This document shows positions 11,001 to 18,664 of a stretch of 64,000 bases of DNA, piece by piece (position 1 is the stretch's first letter; each line of letters opens with the position of its first letter). The translations under genes and the position numbers were made by a program. The notes under the pieces are model-generated. The model had not been told where the DNA came from, ran no database searches, and worked only from the letters and a program-made list of their open reading frames with translations. This DNA comes from Leishmania mexicana MHOM/GT/2001/U1103 (lineage: Eukaryota > Euglenozoa > Kinetoplastea > Trypanosomatida > Trypanosomatidae): NCBI RefSeq assembly GCF_000234665.1, contig NC_018324.1:3221231-3285230 (forward strand). Direction: 5' to 3'.

Positions 11001-11876
11001 CCTTGCAGCCCGTCTGTGGAGGAGCTGGTGCACTGGCGTGTTAGCCAGGCGCGACCGCTGACCCCGCCGCCGCCGCTATGGATGCTACCTACTGAAAGTG
11101 CCTCCTACACACCCTCAGTGAAGCCACACGCCACATCCCCATCGCCCGTTGAGGCGAGCCTGAGGACCTCTACCGCAGCAGAGCGCTTCTTCAAGGCTGC
11201 ATCCGCCATGTTGCATTCTTCCACGATCACCTGCGGGAGCGCAGCGAGGCGGGAGGGCAGTGTTGCGGGTCAGACACGCGTGCCGGCGCCACCGCTGCTG
11301 CTGGCCACCGCGGAGGAGGACGTGCAGGCCGAGGAGGACGACTACGCGGGCGGTGACGGCGAGGACGAGCCAGCTCTGTTGGAGGCGTGGTGCACAAGTG
11401 AGGGCGATCTCAGTCCGATACCGCGCCCCGGCTTCGCAGCTGCTGGTGGTGGTGTGACATCTACGGACGCGTCCGCCGTACGCGGAGGCCCGCACGAGCC
11501 GTTGTCGTCCTCGCTCTTCTCTTTCCCATTTACGTCGGACAACTTCTCCGCAGAGGACACTGCTGGCGGTGGCGGCGGTGCCGTCGACCGCCTTGGTGCA
11601 CCTCGAGATGCCTGGCCACCCACACGCGGGGCGGCAGCGTGGACAATGCCGGCGTCTGCTGCAGGGCGCGGCAATGCAACGACGGATTATGCGTGGGCAC
11701 GGGCGCCGGCGGCTCCATCTCGCCGAACCGGCTCGCTAGCTACTGGCAGTGCACCACCAGCAGCGGTAGGAACTGGTGTTGTTCGAAGAGCACCGATGCG
11801 GTGCCCAAGCACAACGTCCGCCGCGGCGTCGCCGCCACGCGCCTTTCGCTCTCCAATCATCTATCGACAAACGTAG
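8040..11876 (+). CDS. WD40 beta-propeller protein with coiled coil and long disordered tail
   Basis: This is a 1278-residue conserved-hypothetical type protein. Blade-like motifs typical of WD40 repeats are visible at about 160-180 (GHVVVTAESGGWLRVREQQ), 490-512 (AGTADGRLLIWKAQTG), 545-560 (WASQADGSVVAWSAE) and 641-653 (WSVATDGTVRTWL). A Gln/Glu/Leu heptad coiled coil follows at about 698-750 and a second at about 846-885. From about 890 to the end the protein is Pro/Ser/Thr/Ala-rich and probably disordered. A propeller plus coiled coil suggests a scaffold, for example cytoskeletal or flagellar, but nothing identifies a specific function. The frame is open from 7812, but the extra N-terminus translates a CA repeat, so the ATG at 8040 was chosen. 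Confidence 0.8.
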   Translation: MEGSAERGSPARTKRTATAATNGTPTSSSLGMASSFLVHRTAHVSARAATGGPRSPVSSQQPPLLCRVSPSYARSPYASPVVAHTDATASSSAPLDDASRMPLDLLEPAAARWASTAGRGGRRAPRVRSTLGPQSEVVDTGVFVCPNTVVAALYSAAPGRGHVVVTAESGGWLRVREQQTGAIRHQQQLRDGGEVSCLAWASAADDAAVAPFGAVVVAGQLSGLISFYVLVGESLVELPSAMCVFHEAPLLSCLPLRAPASSVETASTVPGAFVGALLSLDADGVVALWCLQMAEAGEGAGRGGEADTRLSVLLLDSRYASLSPPERFLGNTRVQDAEEASLFSPFPPVVMTAAALSHPSSSPCCVLSTHRFVQQHLSAAGAPSHEDEETDAQGSAVVFLSHFTTSAADPNATVLAANKGTSTSLEEGAPIPDSAQPRLWRGWEVLRAYRVPVALLRQRGCGAGAASADAAHVEVAITALCVTGSTVPAGQLWAGTADGRLLIWKAQTGQFLRCLCSASAAPVHSLTSVPSPGSPGQALVWASQADGSVVAWSAETFNVAEVLPVSYPPSGPLESGRGHAEDSVSGGDPANVVVMVRDAVDLLRATRHRCAPSASSAPWRRGCGFTLFVKPMDQVCMQRAWSVATDGTVRTWLLPTGSASADGAVTDTAPVTVVSTPTSNADGAALAASLDVYTVQCYLQDRADALVRERQAQRLASEAQQEQLQILQERNSVLAAALQQAISRLERVGVDALVRSASRPGSSSSTASLQNEDGANEMLVESTAPSPGSLATTSTTTLAAASDADEQIVMAAQPATAVAMPEAAPPPPPPLATLPPMARMHLQTLQQLLEELHTKLEESWSRNDALREELLVYQLRTLDLEEKTGLCVRAIAAAEADVAVSTGGAEGQTSATGEVAATAMPTPAPPPLLPSLHTATSPLSVVADSSYAQEEDRAHSDRPQTPPPLKTAHTPNATRAAAMDSSTPSRVPCSPSVEELVHWRVSQARPLTPPPPLWMLPTESASYTPSVKPHATSPSPVEASLRTSTAAERFFKAASAMLHSSTITCGSAARREGSVAGQTRVPAPPLLLATAEEDVQAEEDDYAGGDGEDEPALLEAWCTSEGDLSPIPRPGFAAAGGGVTSTDASAVRGGPHEPLSSSLFSFPFTSDNFSAEDTAGGGGGAVDRLGAPRDAWPPTRGAAAWTMPASAAGRGNATTDYAWARAPAAPSRRTGSLATGSAPPAAVGTGVVRRAPMRCPSTTSAAASPPRAFRSPIIYRQT

Positions 11877-13089
11877 GGCATCCTCTGGAGGAAGATCGAG
11901 ACTGAGAGCAAGGCGAAGGGGAGGGGGGAAGAGGGGGGGACCAGGATTGCTGCGGGTGGCGCAGACCTCCACCGATGCGACCTCCCTCGCCCGTTCGTGC
12001 GTTGGCGTGTGCTTTTTTCTTTTTGCGTGTCTGTCGAACTTGTGCACGTTGCCCCTTTCACGTCTATGCTTTCGTTCTCTGGTGTGTGTGTGTGTGTGTG
12101 CGTGTGTGTGTGTGTGTGGCACGCCCACGTCTGCCCTTCCGCGTGTGACACGACGAATGCCCGCAGAGATGAAGGCGGCGGTAGTTGATAAGGAAAGAAG
12201 AGCGGGTTGCCACGCCGTTGCAGGCAGCGTGCCAGCGCACCGGCCGGTAGAGGGCCGCAATACACAATATGTTAAGGCACATACTTGAATGATGTTTCTG
12301 GTGCCACGGCTGTGCACACAGCGGTCGTTGAGATAATGGGCGGAAGAACGACGTGGGCTCGAAACTTCTCGATTGTTTCACTCCCGTATACTCTGCGCGT
12401 GTAGACGTGATGATCTGGCGCTCGCACAGTTGACGATACGTCTCTCGGCCCATCACCACCTGGAACGACTCGACGCGGGCACTTGTCCATCTCTGCATGT
12501 GCGCACACTTTTCGCTCTACCTCTACCAGCTTCCGCTTCCCCACGTGCACACACACACACAGAGTGGGGGTGGGAAGTGCGGAGTGTGATGGAGGAGGAT
12601 CACGGACGTCTGCGAAGCGAAGAAGAGGGGATGGGATGAGAGGAGTGCAGCGCGTCTGCGTTCTTCAGGGCACGTGCATGTGCGCGTGCGCAGCTCCATG
12701 CACCACGGCTGTGTGAGCAAATCGTAGACGTTTTCGTCGTGCTCTCCGTTGTCAAGGATCACTCACCTCCTTTGGATTATCCTCTGTCTGCCACGGTCTG
12801 CAGCGGATGCAGGCACCCACACTCCCGCCCGAGGAGGTATACGACGAGACACTCACACGTGATAGCCAGATCAACGACTGCGCTCTCCGCCTCTCTCGTG
12901 CCAACACCGCTAAACATATCTTTCTTTCAACGAATTTTACTTGGTTGCTGCAGGTACAACCCTAATTCGGGGGAAAGGGGAGAGAACAACAAAGCGAGGA
13001 CAGCCTTAGACGACGTTGGGGGGGGGAGACTTGCCCTGTTTTCAGAACTCCTCGTCCGCGCGACCGCACTCCTCGCTTCTTCTTTCCCA
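11877..13089 (+). other. Intergenic region, 1.2 kb
   Basis: A TG repeat lies at 12082-12118. A polypyrimidine stretch (about 12920-12950) ends in CTGCAG with AG at about 12952-12953, a good candidate trans-splice acceptor for the next gene (leader about 137 nt). The downstream gene's frame is open from 12739, which lies upstream of this acceptor, so those codons are regarded as UTR. No other gene is supported. Confidence 0.6.
12082..12118. repeat. TG microsatellite
   Basis: GT/TG dinucleotide run of about 37 bp with a single C interruption in the 3' UTR/intergenic space after the WD40 gene. Confidence 0.85.
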
Positions 13090-14448
13090 ATGCGCACCAC
13101 ACCCGTGTCCGCTTTGACAGCGGACACAGACATCACTTGTGCCACCGGCAATGGTGGCGCGAGTGAGTCGGCGGCTGGCGGGGACGCGTCCTACACAGCC
13201 AAGGCACAACACGCCCTCTCCCTCTTCGCGAACCTGCAGGCAAACATGCGCACCTCGACTTTGCCACAGTCGTCCGAGTCGGTAGCGCACGCAACCTCGG
13301 AAACCCGAGCATTGCCGGCGACGCTGCATCGCACCACCGCTCCGTCCAGCCACAAACATGCGCTAGACACCCATGGCCGTCTGACCTCGTCTACGCCTGC
13401 GGCAGCTCCCAATGCTGATGCGGCGCGCTTCAGCAGCCTGCACAGCCTCCAACGCGTTGGCAGCAGCGGTAGAGCCGACGACGGTGCCGGGCTGCAGACG
13501 TACACGGATGCCGAGCTCGAGTCTCTCTCGCCACTTCAGCTGCGTCAACAACTGCGCGTCGCTGCAGCGGTGACCCAGCGTCTTCACCAACGATCGCGAC
13601 GACTGGAGAACGAAGTGGACGCATGGACGCACAAGTACGCGGAGCTCGAGGCCAAGGCGGCGGGAGTACGAGATACTGGGGAGAAAGAGGGGAGCGCCAA
13701 AGAGCGCGAGGCGCCCTCGGCCTCACGACTAAACGGTGCCCATTCCTGTCAGCCCACAGTGTTCCCATCGACTTCGAAGGCTGCGGCACCTGCGACTGCC
13801 TCGGCTGAGGTCGCTGCGGCTCAATCGCGTCAGTTAGAGACCGAGGTGAGGCGACTGGAGGCGCACAAGGAGGAACTGACAAGGAGACTGTACGCGGCCG
13901 AGAAAACCGTTCGGGAACTGCGGGAGGAGCTCCGCGTTGCGGGGGCTGCTTCTCCTGTGACTCCCAGCCCAGCCTCGTCGCCGCTCGGTGCGGTCAACGC
14001 CACCAACTGCGAAGGCGCCCCTGACAAATCCCGGTCCGAGGCATGGAAGAGCGGGGCAACGGCGGCACCACCGGCCCAGGTGCCACCGAGCCAGAGGGAT
14101 GCCGAAACGAAGAGCGAGAGGGTAGACCGCTGCAGCGACGGTACCGCTGATGGGGATGCGGCTGGTGACAAGTCGGTCACTCATTTGCGCGACACCGTGC
14201 GCCAGCTGCAGCGCCGTCTTGATCTGTCGGAGGCGCGCGCCAGGGAGGCGATGCAGATCCAGCTGGATGCGGTGTTGCTCCACCGTGAGTCGACTCCGTC
14301 CGCGGTGGCCCTTGTGAACGTAGAAGTGCAGAAGCTCTTCCAGCTGATGCAGCAGCAGCTCTTGTCGAACGCGGTGCAGCATCAGGCGGAACGAGCCCGC
14401 ATGAACGAGCTGCTGTACCGGTTGCAATGCCAGCAGCGTGCACCGTAG
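13090..14448 (+). CDS. Coiled-coil protein of unknown function
   Basis: The 452-residue protein has a Ser/Thr/Ala-rich N-terminus (about 1-140) and three predicted coiled-coil stretches: about 146-192 (QLRQQLRVAAAVTQRLHQRS), 246-283 (Glu/Arg/Leu heptads around VRRLEAHKEELTRRLYAAEK) and 363-402 (HLRDTVRQLQRRLDLSEAR). A helical C-terminus is rich in Gln and Leu. No catalytic motif or membrane segment is visible. It may be a structural protein of the cytoskeleton, basal body or flagellum, but that is only a guess from its architecture and from the PF16 neighbour. The ATG at 13090 is the first after the putative splice acceptor at about 12953. Confidence 0.75.
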   Translation: MRTTPVSALTADTDITCATGNGGASESAAGGDASYTAKAQHALSLFANLQANMRTSTLPQSSESVAHATSETRALPATLHRTTAPSSHKHALDTHGRLTSSTPAAAPNADAARFSSLHSLQRVGSSGRADDGAGLQTYTDAELESLSPLQLRQQLRVAAAVTQRLHQRSRRLENEVDAWTHKYAELEAKAAGVRDTGEKEGSAKEREAPSASRLNGAHSCQPTVFPSTSKAAAPATASAEVAAAQSRQLETEVRRLEAHKEELTRRLYAAEKTVRELREELRVAGAASPVTPSPASSPLGAVNATNCEGAPDKSRSEAWKSGATAAPPAQVPPSQRDAETKSERVDRCSDGTADGDAAGDKSVTHLRDTVRQLQRRLDLSEARAREAMQIQLDAVLLHRESTPSAVALVNVEVQKLFQLMQQQLLSNAVQHQAERARMNELLYRLQCQQRAP

Positions 14449-15280
14449 AAGAAGTACGCGCAGAAACAGACATGCACATACCCACGTGTCTGTCAAGGAG
14501 TACCGGTGCGTGCGCGCGTGTCTGTGCGTACGCTGCGCCTCTCTCCGTCTCCGTCGGCCTTGCTTCACCCGCTCTCAATTCACTATCGTAGACAGTGCGC
14601 CGAAAAGCGCATATGCAGGCAGACACACACGCACGCATTACGGTGATGCGCGAACTCTTCCTGGAACATGTGTACGCACGCACGAGGAGGCGCCACACTG
14701 TCGCCGTGAGATGGCATTGGCATGCCAGCCATGGTTGTGGGCTGAGCCAGAGTGGAAGGTGGGGCGGGGGAAGGCGGCCACTAACGCATGGGCACTACCC
14801 CTGTCACCCCCTCTCTTATCTCCCTCCTCTATGTTTGGGGCCGCGGTGGCGTGGTACCAGCGGCACTGATGATGAATGGTGATCTTTGGCTCACCTGAGC
14901 ACTCATGCATCAATGCATGCTTAGTTCACTCTCCGTCACGACAGCGCGCACTACCGCCATCATTGAGGAATAGCACGTCGCTCTCTCTCTGCCCCCTTTC
15001 TAGGTGCTGTACTCCGCATCTTCTCCCCTCCTGGGTCCCTCCACCCAATCCCCGCTTGCCACCCTGCAGATCGTTGTCTCTCTGTCTCTGCCCCTCTTGC
15101 CCTCCTTCTGTTGCCGCTGCGGCTGCTGCTGACGTCGCTGCAGAAGTTATCCTACTCCCTCCCCCTTGCTCAATAGCCGTGCACACACGCGCCCCTTTAC
15201 ACAGATACAACGCACACGGGGACACGTATCCGCGCTACACAGTGGCCCTCTTCCCTCCTCTCCCGTCCGCCAAACAAAGC
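14449..15280 (+). other. Intergenic region, 0.8 kb
   Basis: 3' UTR of the coiled-coil gene plus the PF16 leader. It holds a strong C/T tract and AG at 15002-15003, and more pyrimidine-rich sequence up to 15190 with further AGs (for example about 15142-15143). No gene is supported. Confidence 0.6.
14978..15003 (+). promoter_or_regulatory. Candidate trans-splice acceptor for PF16
   Basis: A run of CTCTCTCTCTGCCCCCTTTC ends in TAG, with AG at 15002-15003. It matches the polypyrimidine-AG arrangement used for spliced-leader addition and would give a leader of about 277 nt. Other AGs closer to the ATG cannot be excluded. Confidence 0.5.
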
Positions 15281-16813
15281 ATGTCGAATCGGGTTATTCT
15301 GCAAACCTTCGACGAGTACCAGAAGGCACGCGTCAAGTTCGTGCAGACGATCGCAGACTTGGCTTCCAAGCCAGCTAACATCGAACAACTGCAGCATGCG
15401 GGTGTAATGCAGCTGCTGCGCCCACTGCTGCTCGACAGCGTGCCGTCGGTGCAGCAGTCCGCCGCACTGGCGATTGGCCGCCTCGCGAACTCTAGTGAGG
15501 AGATGGCCGAGAACGTCGTGTCTGGAGATGTGCTGACGCAGCTGGTGTACTCGCTTGGCGACCAGAATCGCTTCTACAAGAAATCTGCCGCGTTTGTCCT
15601 GCGCAGCGTGGCGCGGCACTCTCCGCAGCTTGCCCAGGCTGTCGCCGACAGCCAGGCGGTGGAGGCGCTCGTCGGCTGCCTGGAGGAGTTTGATCCGACC
15701 GTGAAGGAGAGCGCCGCTTGGGCGCTAGGCTACGTCGCCCGCCACAACGCAGATCTCGCGCAGGAGGTGGTGGACAAAGGCGCTGTACCGCCGCTGGTGC
15801 TGTGCGTGCAGGAGCCGGAGCTGTCCCTGAAGCGAGTGGCGGCCTCAACGTTGGGCGATATCGCGAAGCACAGCCCAGAACTGGCCCAGTCCATTGTTGA
15901 CCAGGACGCTATCACCCACCTGGCGCCGCTCATCGCCAGCAGCGACGCGAAGCTGAAGCGGCAGGTGTGCCAGTGCTTGGCGCAGATCGCCAAGCACAGC
16001 GTTGAGCTGGCGGAGCTGGTCGTCGAGGGCGAGATCTTTCCAAAGATCTTCCTGCTGCTCGCCGACAGCGATGAGGTGGTGCAGAAGAACGCAGCAACGT
16101 GCATTCGAGAGATTGCGAAGCACACACCAGAGCTGGCCCAGCTCGTGGTGAACGCCGGCGGCGTGGGCGCACTGGTGGAATACACCAGCACAACGAAAAG
16201 CAGCACGTGCCTTCCGGGCATTATGACTCTTGGCTACCTCTCTGCCTTCTCCGAGACGCTGGCGCTTGCCGTCATCGTTGCGCACGGCATCGTCCCACTG
16301 GCTGACGCGTTGGAGAAAGAGCCCGAAGACCACATACGTGCCGCCGCGGCGTGGTCACTGGGGCAGCTCGGCCGCCATAGCGCCGATCACGCCAAGGCGG
16401 TGGCGGACTGCAACGTGCTTCCTCGTCTGTTGGACGTGTACCTCAGCCCCAGCAGCTCCGACGACCTGCAGACGAAGAGCAAGCGCGCCCTCAAGGCTAT
16501 CATCCAGCACTGTGTCTACCTACCCGCCCTAGAACCGCTGCTGCACCCCGATGCGCCGCAGGACGTCCTCAAGTACGTCTGCGGTCAATATGCGAAGGTG
16601 CTGCCCACCGACGTGGCCGCGAAGCGCGAGTTCGTGGCGAACCGCGGCTTGGCCACGGTGCAGCGCATCAAGGCTGAGCCGGGCAGTTCCTTGGCCGAGT
16701 CCATCCAGATCATCAACAGCTGCTTCCCGCCGGAGATTGTAGAATACTATTCGCCAGAGTACGCACAGACGTTTATCGAGAAGATCGAGAACTACCACGT
16801 GCAGCAGCACTAG
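15281..16813 (+). CDS. PF16: PF16 / SPAG6 axonemal central-pair protein
   Basis: The 510-residue protein consists of about eight armadillo repeats and matches PF16/SPAG6 (human SPAG6 is 509 residues) along its full length. Characteristic pieces are QTFDEYQKARVKFVQTIADL at 6-25, QSAALAIGRLANSSEEMAEN, KESAAWALGYVARHNADLAQ and the C-terminal PPEIVEYYSPEYAQ. It sits on the C1 microtubule of the axonemal central pair and is needed for central-pair stability and flagellar beating; in Leishmania its loss paralyses the flagellum without removing it (known from the family). Each repeat carries the recurrent A-K-H-S/T-P-E-L-A-Q motif. The frame is open upstream from 14876, but those residues translate polypyrimidine; the ATG at 15281 begins the conserved protein. 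This is the surest identification in the window. Confidence 0.97.
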   Translation: MSNRVILQTFDEYQKARVKFVQTIADLASKPANIEQLQHAGVMQLLRPLLLDSVPSVQQSAALAIGRLANSSEEMAENVVSGDVLTQLVYSLGDQNRFYKKSAAFVLRSVARHSPQLAQAVADSQAVEALVGCLEEFDPTVKESAAWALGYVARHNADLAQEVVDKGAVPPLVLCVQEPELSLKRVAASTLGDIAKHSPELAQSIVDQDAITHLAPLIASSDAKLKRQVCQCLAQIAKHSVELAELVVEGEIFPKIFLLLADSDEVVQKNAATCIREIAKHTPELAQLVVNAGGVGALVEYTSTTKSSTCLPGIMTLGYLSAFSETLALAVIVAHGIVPLADALEKEPEDHIRAAAAWSLGQLGRHSADHAKAVADCNVLPRLLDVYLSPSSSDDLQTKSKRALKAIIQHCVYLPALEPLLHPDAPQDVLKYVCGQYAKVLPTDVAAKREFVANRGLATVQRIKAEPGSSLAESIQIINSCFPPEIVEYYSPEYAQTFIEKIENYHVQQH

Positions 16814-18664
16814 CGGGGGAGGAGGCGTCGCGGATGCTCAGCGGGCCTTTCGGCACAGTCACGCCCATGCACGCTGCTCGTCGCGCACGCCCTCTTGGCT
16901 TTCAGTGTTCCTCCGGTCATTGCCTGCTCTGCTGTGTCGTCGGTACACGCCGTCGTCATCGAAGTGCCCCCCTTCTTCGCTGCACATTACTGTTTATATA
17001 CACGTATGCATGTGTTGTCCGCCACCATAGAGTTGGCGACTCTTCTGTGTTGTTGGGTTGGCCGTTGACGCTTGTGTTTTGTGTTGGAGTGCGTCTGTGT
17101 GATGATGAAGGAGAGGGAGGAGGAGTGGTGATCCTTCCCTCCCCTCCCCTCCCCTCCCCTCCCCCTTGTTGCCACAATGTACATATACATGATGGATATA
17201 AAAAGAGCGAGAGGCAGCGAGAGAGAGAGTGCCAAGAGGCGCGTGGCCTTTACCGCTTCCCTGAGTCGTTCTTTCGCCTCTCCTGGCATTGGCGTCTCGC
17301 GAAGAGGCTTGGGGAGAGCGGGTGCAGCCGCGCACCGGCCACGGCGGCTGGTGCCTCCTCTCCTCTTGGCTTGCTTCCTTTTTCTCTTTTACTCTTTCTG
17401 TGATCGCTGATGTAAGTCAGGAAGCACGTGCGCGTGTCTCTACGTCTGTCTCACTCCCCTCAGCCGCCCCCGCTCACAGGCACGTGCGCAGATACACGTG
17501 ATCGCTGCATCTTCGGCTCTGCAGCTGCTCACCTCTTCGGCCCTCTCTCACCGCCTCCTCCCTCTCCTCGTCCTGACGCGCGACGTGAGAAAGGACGAAG
17601 GCGGCAAAAGCGCGGAAGGGGGGAGGCGGTTGAGGAGTCGGAGGAAGGGGGTGGCGGAGTCGTCTCCTCCCTCACTTTGAATGGTGTTGTCTGTGCTGTG
17701 CAGTGAGCGGTGCGGAAAGGAACGCAATGAGGAGTTTAACAAGCGTGCGACTGGTCGCGGTGTGTGTGTGTGTGTGCGCGCCGCGCGAGCACTGCTGCGG
17801 CAGCCGTTACTGGAGCTGCCACACCTCCTCTTCCCTCTCTCTTTGTAAACGTATGCGACAGTTTGGGGGATGAGAGGGGGAGGGGGAAGGGGCACGCGGT
17901 ATACTTCTGTGCGTGCGGCGCTAGTGATGAGACACCGAGGCACCAGGGTCACGCTGCACACCCTCAGAGGGTGCGTGCGTTCGATGTGGCTGGCACAGTG
18001 ACAGGTGCTCGTGTCAACCAAGCTTGGCAGCCACAAGAGACGAGAAGCGCATGATGCGCCGTTGTTTTGAAGCGCTCGCCATTTCCAGCTTCACCTCCTC
18101 CTCATCTCTTACGCTGAGTTCTGTGTTGCTCTCCTCGCACCCAACACGCACGCATCCATGACATCACACACTACAAGGGCAGCTCACGCGTGTATGTGGG
18201 TGTCTCTCTGTGTGGCGCGTGCGTCAGTGCTTGCACTACCAACTCTCCTCCCCCTTCTCCAGTGTCGCGCCACCGTTCATCGTTGGCCCCGGCAAACCTA
18301 GCCGCGCACACACCGATATACCGACACACGCACAGGCGCACACACAGAAACAGCTTCGCCGCAGCATCGCGTCTGCAGATCCGCAGAGAGAGTGTGTGCC
18401 GAGGCGGTAGTGTAAGGGAGGAAAAGACGACACAGTCACACGCGGACCCGCCCCCTCCAGAGACACACGCTTCAGTGCGTGCTAGTGTGTGTGTGTGTGT
18501 GTGGAGATCAGCGCCGGTGTATGAGACCGGCGCTCCCTCAAGGGCGTCTTACCTCCCACCCCACGCGCACTCGCTCCTCGTGCACAACTTCCCTTCCGCG
18601 CTCTCTCTACGACCGCACTGGTCGGACAGACACCGAAACCTAGTTTGCCTTATTTGTCCCTTGA
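16814..18664 (+). other. Intergenic region, 1.85 kb
   Basis: 3' UTR of PF16 and leader of the next gene. It contains a (CCCCT)n stretch at 17135-17165, TG runs at about 17760-17775 and 18486-18502, and scattered C/T-rich tracts. Open frames of 100-190 codons here have the Arg/Ser/Pro-rich, repeat-driven look of non-coding sequence. No gene is supported. Confidence 0.6.
17135..17165. repeat. CCCCT pentanucleotide repeat
   Basis: About five tandem CCCCT units; the other strand reads (AGGGG)n, which has four or more G-runs and could form a G-quadruplex. It lies in the PF16 3' UTR or intergenic space. Confidence 0.85.
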
